From Methylobacterium longum (GTDB lineage: Bacteria; Pseudomonadota; Alphaproteobacteria; Rhizobiales; Beijerinckiaceae), in the NCBI RefSeq assembly GCF_022179385.1, contig NZ_BPQS01000009.1, positions 115,240 through 179,239 on the forward strand: DNA of 64,000 nucleotides, written 5' to 3'. The notes below the pieces were generated by a model. That model made no database searches. It saw only the letters and a list, made by a program, of their open reading frames with translations, and was not told where the DNA came from. The position numbers were made by a program, and so were the translations under genes. Shown here in pieces: positions 57,338-64,000 of this stretch. The number at the start of each line of letters is the position of its first letter. The first letter of the stretch is position 1.

Positions 57338-57997
57338 TCATGGCCGGAGCCTCCACACGTGGCTGCGCTTGATCTCGGCATCTTCGAGCGACCGCGATAC
57401 CGGCACCGCGTAGGTCTCCAGGCATTCGAGCCGCTCCCGCGGCAGGTAGGTCCGGCCCGGATCGCCGATCAGCACGGTGGTTCCCCGAGCCTGAAGGCCG
57501 GAGAGCCACGCTGTGACGGCCTGCGCGAGGTCGCGCTCGTAGAAGACGTCCGCCGCCAGGACGAGGTCGGCGTCGGGCGCCCCGTCGAGGAGATTGCGGG
57601 ACACGGGCTCGATGAGCTCCGCGACGGCGTTGGCGGCGGCGTTCAGGCCGATCGCCGCCGTGGCGAAGGGGTCGAGGTCGCTGGCGATGACGTGCCGCGC
57701 CCCCGATCGGGCGGCCGCGATCGCCACCAGGCCGGAGCCCGACGCGAAATCCACAGCCGTCGCCCCCGCCGCGATCTCCGGATGATCGAGGACGTAGCGC
57801 GCGAGGGCCTGTCCGCCGGCCCAGGCGAAGGCCCAGAACGGCGGCGGCAGCCCGATCTCCTGAAGCTCGTGCTCGGTCTTCTGCCACAACTCGGTCGCCT
57901 CGTCGGCCACGTGGAGACGGATCTCGGGGGCGTGCGGGACCGGCAGCAGGCGGGTATGGGCGCGGATGAAAGCGGTGGGATCGTCGGGCGCGCGCAT
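57338..57997 (-). CDS. Class I SAM methyltransferase, ETF-beta lysine methyltransferase-like
   Basis: 219 residues. PPFWAFAWAGGQALARYVLD is the conserved N-terminal motif of the ETFBKMT/Nnt1 group; SAM-binding is VDFASGSGLVAIAAARSGA with ASDLDPFATAAIGLNA; post-SAM motif DLVLAADVFYERDLA. A human mitochondrial and an Agrobacterium member methylate the beta-subunit of electron transfer flavoprotein, so that is the leading guess. It follows the glycosyltransferase gene by 2 bases on the same strand. Confidence 0.85.
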   Translation of the reverse strand: MRAPDDPTAFIRAHTRLLPVPHAPEIRLHVADEATELWQKTEHELQEIGLPPPFWAFAWAGGQALARYVLDHPEIAAGATAVDFASGSGLVAIAAARSGARHVIASDLDPFATAAIGLNAAANAVAELIEPVSRNLLDGAPDADLVLAADVFYERDLAQAVTAWLSGLQARGTTVLIGDPGRTYLPRERLECLETYAVPVSRSLEDAEIKRSHVWRLRP

Positions 57998-57999
57998 GG

Positions 58000-59163
58000 T
58001 CAGGCGTCCAGCAGATCGCGCCAGACCGCGCGGACGCCGTCGGTGACGGCCGCCTCGGTGAAGCCGCCGGTCTCGATTCGCGTCCGCGCGGCCGCGCCGA
58101 GGGCGGCCAAGAGCGCCGGGTCGCCGCTCAGGCGGACCAGGGCGCGGGACAGGGCCGGCGCGTCGTCGGGCGGGACCAGCAGGCCCTCGACGCCGTCGCG
58201 CACGAGGCTACGGCAGCCTGGGACGTCGGAGGCGACGAGCGCCCGACCGCATGCGGCCGCCTCCAGCAGCGTGCGCGGCAGCCCCTCCCCGCCCCGGGAC
58301 GGGAGACAGGCGACGTGATGGCCGGCCCAAACGGCGGATACGTCCTCGGTCGGTCCGTGCCACGCGACACCGTCGCGGCTCCAGTCGCGCAGCGCCGCCT
58401 CGGCGATCGAGCGGCGGTTCGACGGATCTGGCGCGCCGTACAGGGCGAGTTCGACCGGAGCGCCCTGCGCGCGGGCGAGGCGGGCCGCCTCCACGGCGAC
58501 GTCGATCCCCTTGGACCAGAGCATCCGGGCCACCACCGCCACCCGCAAGGGCGGCAGCGTCGGCAGGGGGCTCGGGGCGAAACGCACCGGATCGACCCCG
58601 GCGCCGCCGACAACCGTGACCGATTGTTCCAGTGGATCCAGCCCGAGGGCGCGGGCGTCGTCGGGGTTCTCGAACAGGAAGCGCGTTCCTCGCGACGCCA
58701 GGGGACCGCGGATCAGCGTCCGCAGGGCGAGGCGCGCCGCGCTTCCGATCCGGTCGGTCCGAGCGCCGACGAGGCCGAGCCCGGTCAGGGCATAGACCCG
58801 GGCGGGGATGCCCGCCATGGCGGCGGCCGTGCCGCCGACCAGGATGCCCCGCAGGGCGATGCAGTGGACGATGTCGGCCTTGAGCGCCTTCAGGATCCCG
58901 GCGAGCTGGCCGGCTGCGTAGCCGGCCGCCATCGGGTTGAGGCTCGCCCGCTCCGCCTCCAGGGCGACGACCTGGGCGCCCGTCGCCTCGATGGCCGCGC
59001 GGTGGTCCCGCACCCGGGTGACGACGGCCACCGAGAGGCCCATCCCGATCGCGGCCCGCGCCATCGGCAGGAAATGCGAGGCGAAGAACCAGTCCTCTGT
59101 CACCACGAAAACCAGGCGGCGCATCGGGCTGGGCAGATTATCGGGTACGGGCGCGGAATCCAT
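58000..59163 (-). CDS. Glycosyltransferase family 4 (GT-B)
   Basis: 387 residues. GT-B fold: N-terminal VFVVTEDWFFASHFLPMARA and DIVHCIALRGILVGG, C-terminal nucleotide-sugar motif SRGGEGLPRTLLEAAACGRA with the E-x7-E pattern and LLVPPDDAPALSRALVRL. Adds sugars to polysaccharide or lipid. The WFFASHFLPMA start is common in EPS enzymes. ATG at 59163; 59124 also possible. Upstream of the methyltransferase gene, likely co-transcribed. Confidence 0.88.
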   Translation of the reverse strand: MDSAPVPDNLPSPMRRLVFVVTEDWFFASHFLPMARAAIGMGLSVAVVTRVRDHRAAIEATGAQVVALEAERASLNPMAAGYAAGQLAGILKALKADIVHCIALRGILVGGTAAAMAGIPARVYALTGLGLVGARTDRIGSAARLALRTLIRGPLASRGTRFLFENPDDARALGLDPLEQSVTVVGGAGVDPVRFAPSPLPTLPPLRVAVVARMLWSKGIDVAVEAARLARAQGAPVELALYGAPDPSNRRSIAEAALRDWSRDGVAWHGPTEDVSAVWAGHHVACLPSRGGEGLPRTLLEAAACGRALVASDVPGCRSLVRDGVEGLLVPPDDAPALSRALVRLSGDPALLAALGAAARTRIETGGFTEAAVTDGVRAVWRDLLDA

Positions 59164-59299
59164 GAGGCTCCTCTAGCACGACGCGGCGCTGCATCCTGCG
59201 ACCGATGCGCAGGTCCGGAACGGCGCTGCGGGCGGCAGGTTGACCAAGGCCTTCTTGCCGGGACCGGACGCCCGGCGGCGTATACCGGAGGGGTAGGCC

Positions 59300-60559
59300 A
59301 TGGCGGTTGTCGAGACGGCTGAAAACGGTGGAACTCTCCGTGCCGCGGCCGAGGAAGCCGGGCTCGTCTACGTCGACGACAGTCGGCCCGGCCTGACGCG
59401 CAAGCGCAGCGGCACCGGGTTCCGCTATCTCGACGCGAAGGGTTCGCCCCTGCGGGACAAGGCCGCGCTGGCCCGCATCCGGTCGCTGGCGGTGCCGCCG
59501 GCCTACACGGATGTCTGGATCTGCCCCCGCAGCAACGGGCACATCCAGGCCACGGGCCGGGATGCCAAGGGCCGGAAGCAGTACCGCTACCACCCGGATT
59601 TCCGGCAGGCGCGAGAGGCGAACAAGTTCTCGCGGATCATGGCCTTCGCGAACGCGCTGCCGGCCATCCGCCAGCGCGTCGACAGCGACATGAAGGGCCC
59701 GGGACTCTCCCGCGACAAGGTGCTGGCCACCGTCGTCCACCTTCTCGAGACCACGCTGATCCGGGTCGGCAACGACGATTACGCCCGCACCAACAAGAGC
59801 TACGGGCTCACCACCCTGCGCGACCCCCACGTGCGGGTCGACGGCGCGGCCCTGACGTTCCGGTTCAAGGGCAAGAGCGGCAAGGTCTGGAACGTGGCCC
59901 TCAAGGACCGGCGCGTCGCCAGGATCGTGAAGGCCTGCCAGGACCTGCCGGGCCAGGAACTGTTCCAGTACATCGACACGGATGGCACGCAGCGCGACGT
60001 CACCTCTTCGGACGTGAACGCTTACCTGCGCGAGATCGCCGGCGAGGACTTCACGGCCAAGGACTTCCGCACCTGGGCCGGGACGGTGCTGGCGGCGCTG
60101 GCGCTGCGCGAGTTCGAGACCTTCGACAGCGCAGCCGGTGCTAAGCGGAACATCCGGACGGCGATCGAGAGCGTCGCGGGCCGCCTCGGCAACACGCCGA
60201 CGATCTGCCGCAAGTGCTACATTCATCCCCAGGTGCTCGACTGTTATCTGGAGGGCGGGCTGCTCCTCCAGGTGAAGGATGCCGTCGAATCCGAGCTGAG
60301 CAACGATCTCTCCAGCCTGCGTCCCGAAGAGGCGGCGGTTCTCGGCCTGCTTCAGGTGCGGTTGGCCGCAGCCGAGGACGAGGCCCGGGCCGGGAAGCGG
60401 GTGAAGCCCGCCGCGAAGAGCGGTGGGACAGGCAAGAAGCCGCGCGGTCGGACATCCGCCAAGGCGGCCGGCTCCCGAGCGCGTCCCCCCGCGACGGGGG
60501 AGCTCGTGCCGGAGGCCCGGGCCGAGACGCGAGCCGAGACCCGGGCCGGCGCGGCCTGA
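59300..60559 (+). CDS. DNA topoisomerase IB
   Basis: 419 residues. Relaxes supercoils by a 3'-phosphotyrosine intermediate. N-terminal segment GFRYLDAKGSPLRDKAALAR and SLAVPPAYTDVWICPRSNGH, catalytic core with RVGNDDYARTNKSYGLTTLR, FKGKSGKVWNV, KDFRTWAGTVLAALAL and the nucleophile Tyr307 in ICRKCYIHPQVLD. Bacterial poxvirus-like TopIB is found in some proteobacteria and others. C-terminal ~70 residues are Lys/Arg/Ala-rich and disordered, ending in EARAETRAETRAGAA. Confidence 0.94.
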   Translation: MAVVETAENGGTLRAAAEEAGLVYVDDSRPGLTRKRSGTGFRYLDAKGSPLRDKAALARIRSLAVPPAYTDVWICPRSNGHIQATGRDAKGRKQYRYHPDFRQAREANKFSRIMAFANALPAIRQRVDSDMKGPGLSRDKVLATVVHLLETTLIRVGNDDYARTNKSYGLTTLRDPHVRVDGAALTFRFKGKSGKVWNVALKDRRVARIVKACQDLPGQELFQYIDTDGTQRDVTSSDVNAYLREIAGEDFTAKDFRTWAGTVLAALALREFETFDSAAGAKRNIRTAIESVAGRLGNTPTICRKCYIHPQVLDCYLEGGLLLQVKDAVESELSNDLSSLRPEEAAVLGLLQVRLAAAEDEARAGKRVKPAAKSGGTGKKPRGRTSAKAAGSRARPPATGELVPEARAETRAETRAGAA

Positions 60560-60566
60560 GGACGGA

Positions 60567-60584
60567 GCAGCCCCATGGGGCTGC
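60567..60584. terminator. Bidirectional hairpin between topoisomerase and LuxR genes
   Basis: GCAGCCCC-AT-GGGGCTGC at 60567-60584, perfect palindrome between two convergent stops. No U-run. Confidence 0.55.
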
Positions 60585-60596
60585 CCGAGATGTTCG

Positions 60597-61283
60597 TCAG
60601 TGACGGGACTGGTTGTCGCCGTTCGACGTCCGGCTGTCGGTGCCGCGCCGGACCTGTTCGCCACTCTCGACCACGGGTGCCAGACCGAGCTGGCGAGCGA
60701 GGGAGACCAGGTCCTTCAACCGGCCCGTCTGGGTCTTGCGGCGCAGGTTGAGACGATGGGTCTCGACGGTCCGCACGCTGAGAGCCAGACGCCGGGCAAC
60801 CTCCTTGTTGCTGAAGCCGGAGCTGAGGAAGCGGAGCACCTCGGCCTCGCGCGGCGTGAGGCCCAGGCTGTCGGCCGGCTCGTTCGACAGGGTGACGGGC
60901 TGCTCCGGCGGCGCCAGGCAATCCGAACCCTCCGCGAGGGCGAGCAGGGCGGCCCCGAGGTCGCGAGGCGACTTCGAGCGCGCCACGAACGCGTCGGCTC
61001 CTACGGCCAGCAGGGCGCGAAGATCGTCCGCGGTCAGCGCGCCGAACACCACCAGCGTACGGAGGTTGGGCTGGCGCTCCTTCAGTCCGACGATGCGGGC
61101 GATTCCATCCGCGAGCCGGATCTCGTCGAGAAAGATCAGCGCGACGGTGCTGGCGGTATCGGCTCTTTCCAGGTCCGCTTCGCCGATCGTGTGGAGCTCG
61201 GGCATGTGCTCCAATGTGGCGCGAACAGTCGCGCTCAGGTCTTGCGGTTCATCCAGGATCAGAACGCCAACGGCCGTACTCAT
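60597..61283 (-). CDS. LuxR/NarL-type response regulator
   Basis: 228 residues. Receiver-like domain with altered acceptor region (IFLDEIRLADG) and a Lys in VARSKSPRD; C-terminal LuxR HTH LTPREAEVLRFLSSGFSNKE, VARRLALSVRTVETHRLNLR. Binds DNA as a dimer. No histidine kinase is adjacent. GAGG near the ATG at 61283. Upstream of the diguanylate cyclase in the genomic order but on the same strand after a 212-base gap. Confidence 0.88.
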   Translation of the reverse strand: MSTAVGVLILDEPQDLSATVRATLEHMPELHTIGEADLERADTASTVALIFLDEIRLADGIARIVGLKERQPNLRTLVVFGALTADDLRALLAVGADAFVARSKSPRDLGAALLALAEGSDCLAPPEQPVTLSNEPADSLGLTPREAEVLRFLSSGFSNKEVARRLALSVRTVETHRLNLRRKTQTGRLKDLVSLARQLGLAPVVESGEQVRRGTDSRTSNGDNQSRH

Positions 61284-61495
61284 GACCTCGCACCTCTCTC
61301 TCCCGGCTTGATACAAGTGACCGGGCTCGAAGTCGAAGTTCCAAGATTCGTTCCAGCGAAGGTTCGCGAATATTAAGCTTGATATCGGCTGATTCGACCC
61401 AATCTTCGGGATACTGATCGTTTTGGAGGGCCGATCTGAGACAGCCCGGCGATCCGCCCGCCGCGACTGTGCCGTTTTGGGACGGCGCGGCTGTG

Positions 61496-62389
61496 TCAGC
61501 TCGCGACAGCCAGGGCGTCGCCCGGATAGGACGCCACCCGGTTGCGGCCGCCGCTCTTGGCCGCGTAGAGGGCGATGTCGGCGCGCTTGACCAGGGCTTC
61601 GACGCTGTCGCCGTTGATCCAGGTGCTGACGCCGAAGCTGCAGGTCAGCCGGATCGTGCCGTGCGCGCCGCGGATGCGCTGCCTCTGGATGGCCGCGCGC
61701 AGACGCTCGGCCCGCGCGGCCGCGTCGCCGATGCCGCAGCCGGGCAGCACCACCGCAAATTCCTCGCCGCCCAGGCGGCCGGCGATGCCCTCGCCGGCGA
61801 TCAACTGGGCGACGGCCTTGATGGCGACGTCGCCGACGTCGTGGCCGTGCTCGTCGTTGATGTGCTTGAAATAATCGATGTCGAGGAGGATTGCCGAGAT
61901 TCCACCGGGTCGGCGGTGCTGTTCCGCCGCGTTGCGTGCCCGGTTGAAGAACGCGCGCCGGTTGTAGGAACCGGTCAGCGGATCCGTCTCAGCGAGGCGG
62001 ATCAACTCCTCCTGCATGGTCGTCAGGCGCTCGGCCGCGCGGAGGCGGGCATTCAGTTCCTCGGCGCTCGGCGGCTTCTCGATGAAGTCGTCGGCGCCGC
62101 TGTCGAGGGCCTCGGCCAGGCTGCGGACGTTGCGGGCGGACGACATCGTGATGACGTGCAGCGGTCCGCGTTCCTCGGCGAGCAGGCGTGCCGCCCAGCA
62201 GAGTTCGAGGCCGCACAGGGGCCGAACCTCGAGACTCGTGATCAGGACGCGCACCGCGGGCGTCGCGGCGAGGAAGGCGAGCGCCTGCGCGGAATCCGTG
62301 AACGGGTGCACGGCATGGCCCCGCGGCTCGATCAGCGAGGCGATGATCTGGAGCACGACGCGGCTCGAATCGACGATGACGATCTGCAT
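61496..62389 (-). CDS. Diguanylate cyclase with degenerate receiver domain
   Basis: 297 residues. Makes cyclic di-GMP. GGDEF domain: TDPLTGSYNRRAFFNRARNA, ILLDIDYFKHINDEHGHDVG and the active motif GGEEF at 207-211. N-terminal receiver (IVIVDSSRVVLQIIASLIEP) has Ser52 where the phosphorylated Asp should be (ITSLEV) but keeps Lys105 (FIEKPPS), so it probably is not switched by phosphotransfer. It may be activated by binding or dimerisation. No DNA-binding or EAL domain. Confidence 0.92.
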   Translation of the reverse strand: MQIVIVDSSRVVLQIIASLIEPRGHAVHPFTDSAQALAFLAATPAVRVLITSLEVRPLCGLELCWAARLLAEERGPLHVITMSSARNVRSLAEALDSGADDFIEKPPSAEELNARLRAAERLTTMQEELIRLAETDPLTGSYNRRAFFNRARNAAEQHRRPGGISAILLDIDYFKHINDEHGHDVGDVAIKAVAQLIAGEGIAGRLGGEEFAVVLPGCGIGDAAARAERLRAAIQRQRIRGAHGTIRLTCSFGVSTWINGDSVEALVKRADIALYAAKSGGRNRVASYPGDALAVAS

Positions 62390-62461
62390 GGCGCGACCCG
62401 GATCTGATATCCGCGGTCTAAGTCAGAAGACTTAACCCACCACCAACGGGCTTATTCCAAT

Positions 62462-62815
62462 ATGAAGGTCGCCACGACGACGCCAGACCGGCGCTACATC
62501 GTCGTTCGCGGGCGCTTTTGGCGCAGCGCCAATCCCGCGCTGTCGCCCGAGCGCCGGGAAGAACTCGTCGTCCAGCTGATGACGGCCCGCCGCGCTGTTC
62601 AGGCCGCGAAGCGCGCGGAGCGTGAGGGTGGAACCGGAGCGGGGCCCGCCCTCGCCGCGGCCAGGGCGAACGTCGATGCGGCCAAGGTCGCCCTGGGCGA
62701 GCGCGGTCCGGTCTGGTGGGACGACGGCGCGCCCGACCTCAACCGCAGGCTGGCGCGCAACACGTCCTATGCCGACTGGTATGCCGCGATCAGCGACGGG
62801 GAACCTGAACCGTGA
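62462..62815 (+). CDS. Conserved hypothetical protein
   Basis: 117 residues, cytoplasmic, [20 protein letters not shown] with a helical middle ([14 protein letters not shown]) and the end [20 protein letters not shown]. The [11 protein letters not shown] motif recurs in small Rhizobiales proteins, some labelled biopolymer transport-like without evidence. Divergent from the cyclase gene. Overlaps the next minus-strand gene by 26 bases at its end. Confidence 0.75.
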   Translation: MKVATTTPDRRYIVVRGRFWRSANPALSPERREELVVQLMTARRAVQAAKRAEREGGTGAGPALAAARANVDAAKVALGERGPVWWDDGAPDLNRRLARNTSYADWYAAISDGEPEP

Positions 62816-63197
62816 TCACCCGGGCGCCCGCCGTCTGACCCTCCTCGAGGCTCCGGACCCGGTTGCGCCCGTGGGGGACAGCCGCATTGATGACGGTGAG
62901 CGTCGGTGCCGCCGCGGGCGGCGCCGCGATCCCCGAGACGGTCGGAACCCCGTAGGTCCCGTAGCTCCACGGAGACGGTACGATCTCGGAAGGCCGGGGC
63001 ACGCGGGTCAGGGGGGCGCCGATATAGGACCCGCGCACGAACTCGCCGCCGAAGCCGTCATAGCCCCCGTACGCCGGGCCCCCGTAAGCTGCACCCCTGA
63101 AAGCCGGGCCGTACGGGTGCTGCCGATGGACGGTTTCCGCCGAGACCGGCGCCGCCAGGGTCAGGGCGAGAAGCGTCAGGGTCGTCCGGGTCACCAT
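62790..63197 (-). CDS. Exported Gly/Tyr-rich hypothetical protein
   Basis: 135 residues. Signal peptide ([15 protein letters not shown]) then [20 protein letters not shown], a Gly/Tyr/Pro-rich segment, and a basic end. Likely periplasmic and disordered. GGAGCGG precedes the ATG at 63197. Convergent overlap with the previous gene. Confidence 0.65.
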   Translation of the reverse strand: MVTRTTLTLLALTLAAPVSAETVHRQHPYGPAFRGAAYGGPAYGGYDGFGGEFVRGSYIGAPLTRVPRPSEIVPSPWSYGTYGVPTVSGIAAPPAAAPTLTVINAAVPHGRNRVRSLEEGQTAGARVITVQVPRR

Positions 63198-63358
63198 GGA
63201 AACCGCTCCGGTGCGCGTCGGCGCGAGCAGATCGCGCGGGATGCAGGGGAACGGACCGGAACACCGGCCGTTCCGGAACGGCAGCTGCGGAGATTGCGTA
63301 AGTCTTCGGTTGTGCCCAGGAGACGGGCGGGTGCGACGGCGATCCCGCGGCGGTGCGT

Positions 63359-63586
63359 TCAGCGGCAGGTCGTGATCCGCCGAACCACCCAGCCCTCGCC
63401 CTCGATCCATAAGCGGCGGCGCGCCCGACTGCAGGTGGCGTCGTCGTCGCGCTCGACCGCCGCGGTGTGGACCTGCGGGCTGGCCTCGGCGACCTTGGTC
63501 TCCGCTGGGCCGTTCGCGGCCTGGGCGGCGAAGGTGGCGAACACGGCGATGCCGGCCACGCCTGCGGCTTTCAATGAAATCATCAT
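63359..63586 (-). CDS. Small exported hypothetical protein
   Basis: 75 residues, MMISLKAAGVAGIAVFATFA then AQAANGPAETKVAEASPQVH. Signal peptide; mature part has two Cys, likely a disulfide. Start region has no strong Shine-Dalgarno sequence. Function unknown. Confidence 0.6.
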   Translation of the reverse strand: MMISLKAAGVAGIAVFATFAAQAANGPAETKVAEASPQVHTAAVERDDDATCSRARRRLWIEGEGWVVRRITTCR

Positions 63587-63830
63587 ATCGGGGAGAAGCG
63601 CTCTGCGGCCGTGCTTGGGGATCGCTTCATGAATGCACGGGCCGCCATTTCGGTTTCATCGTTCGCGGTGGATGGTGTGTCCGCTCGCAGGGCGGTCGCC
63701 GTGCTTAGTTTTCCCGCCTTTCGCGGGTAAGGAAGAACAAAACCGGATGCGCTGGCGCCCGGGGCGGCCCGCGCTGTTCCGGAACGCCCCATCGAGGGCC
63801 TGTCAGGTTCGGTCCACGCAGCAAGGGTTC

Positions 63831-64000
63831 ATGAGCAAGCCGAAGCCCCCGACCAACGCGCTCCTGACGCCGGAGAAGCGCGCTGAGGACGCCGACCAGA
63901 CGATCCGTCCGCTGAGCCTGTCCGAGTTTATCGGGCAGCGTGCGGCGCGGGCGAACATGCAGGTGTTCATCGAGGCGGCGCGCCGGACCGGGCAGGCGCT
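63831..64000 (+). CDS. ruvB: Holliday junction branch migration helicase RuvB (5' part)
   Basis: First 56 residues before the window edge: [36 protein letters not shown] and [12 protein letters not shown], the conserved RuvB N-terminus. AAGGG is near the ATG. ruvA and ruvC are not upstream in the window, so ruvB is not preceded by the usual ruvCA genes within 240 bases. No GTTC-N7-GTTC box was found upstream. Confidence 0.9.
   Translation, partial: MSKPKPPTNALLTPEKRAEDADQTIRPLSLSEFIGQRAARANMQVFIEAARRTGQA

Overview
This is very GC-rich DNA with dense genes, and it looks like a chromosomal piece of an alphaproteobacterium, most likely Methylobacterium or a close relative. That assignment is inference from gene content: a PQQ-dependent dehydrogenase, egtBD (ergothioneine), intracellular PHB depolymerase, an HWE-family sensor kinase, a clpS-clpA pair and a topoisomerase IB. 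No phage, transposase, integrase or CRISPR array is recognisable.

Layout. 1-9.9 kb: the tail of a membrane polysaccharide protein, a quinoprotein dehydrogenase, an ankyrin protein, uvrB with a long N-terminal extension, a membrane protein plus winged-helix regulator pair with a palindromic candidate operator, an undecaprenyl diphosphate synthase-type enzyme, coaBC and a secreted FKBP isomerase. 9.9-17.2 kb: a condensin-like JetA-JetB-JetC (Wadjet/MksFEB) set, split by an oppositely oriented chemoreceptor gene and with no JetD/MksG nuclease gene in the window. 18-25.3 kb: protein and envelope quality control (HtrA protease, small secreted protein, membrane J-protein; D,D-carboxypeptidase; clpS-clpA). 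25.4-31.6 kb: an amine oxidase, a class III cyclase, egtB-egtD and murI.

31.6-35.2 kb: a decayed Cache-domain secreted protein, small membrane proteins and a PhoU-like/PiT phosphate uptake pair. 35.9-42.2 kb: a probable tartrate or related hydroxy-acid utilisation locus (GntR regulator, MFS permease, tartrate/D-malate dehydrogenase family enzyme, exported amidohydrolase), then a Cache-HAMP-HWE kinase. 43-45 kb: phaZ and a PAS-only protein. 45.1-52.2 kb: a gene-poor tract of lineage-specific exported proteins, including a collagen-like one, ending at the 3' side of a tRNA-Leu(CAG) gene.

52.3-64 kb: leuC, a 2-hydroxyacid dehydrogenase overlapping a tandem Inh-domain secreted protein, cytochrome b561, an FMN reductase, a glycosyltransferase/methyltransferase pair, topoisomerase IB, a LuxR-type regulator, a diguanylate cyclase with a degenerate receiver, small exported proteins and the start of ruvB at the right edge.

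The best candidates for unusual biology are the nuclease-less, interrupted JetABC set, the exported-protein tract beside tRNA-Leu, the collagen-like protein, and several enzymes with altered key residues (CoaBC, the quinoprotein, the cyclase receiver). All calls come from reading translations and motifs; no database search was run.
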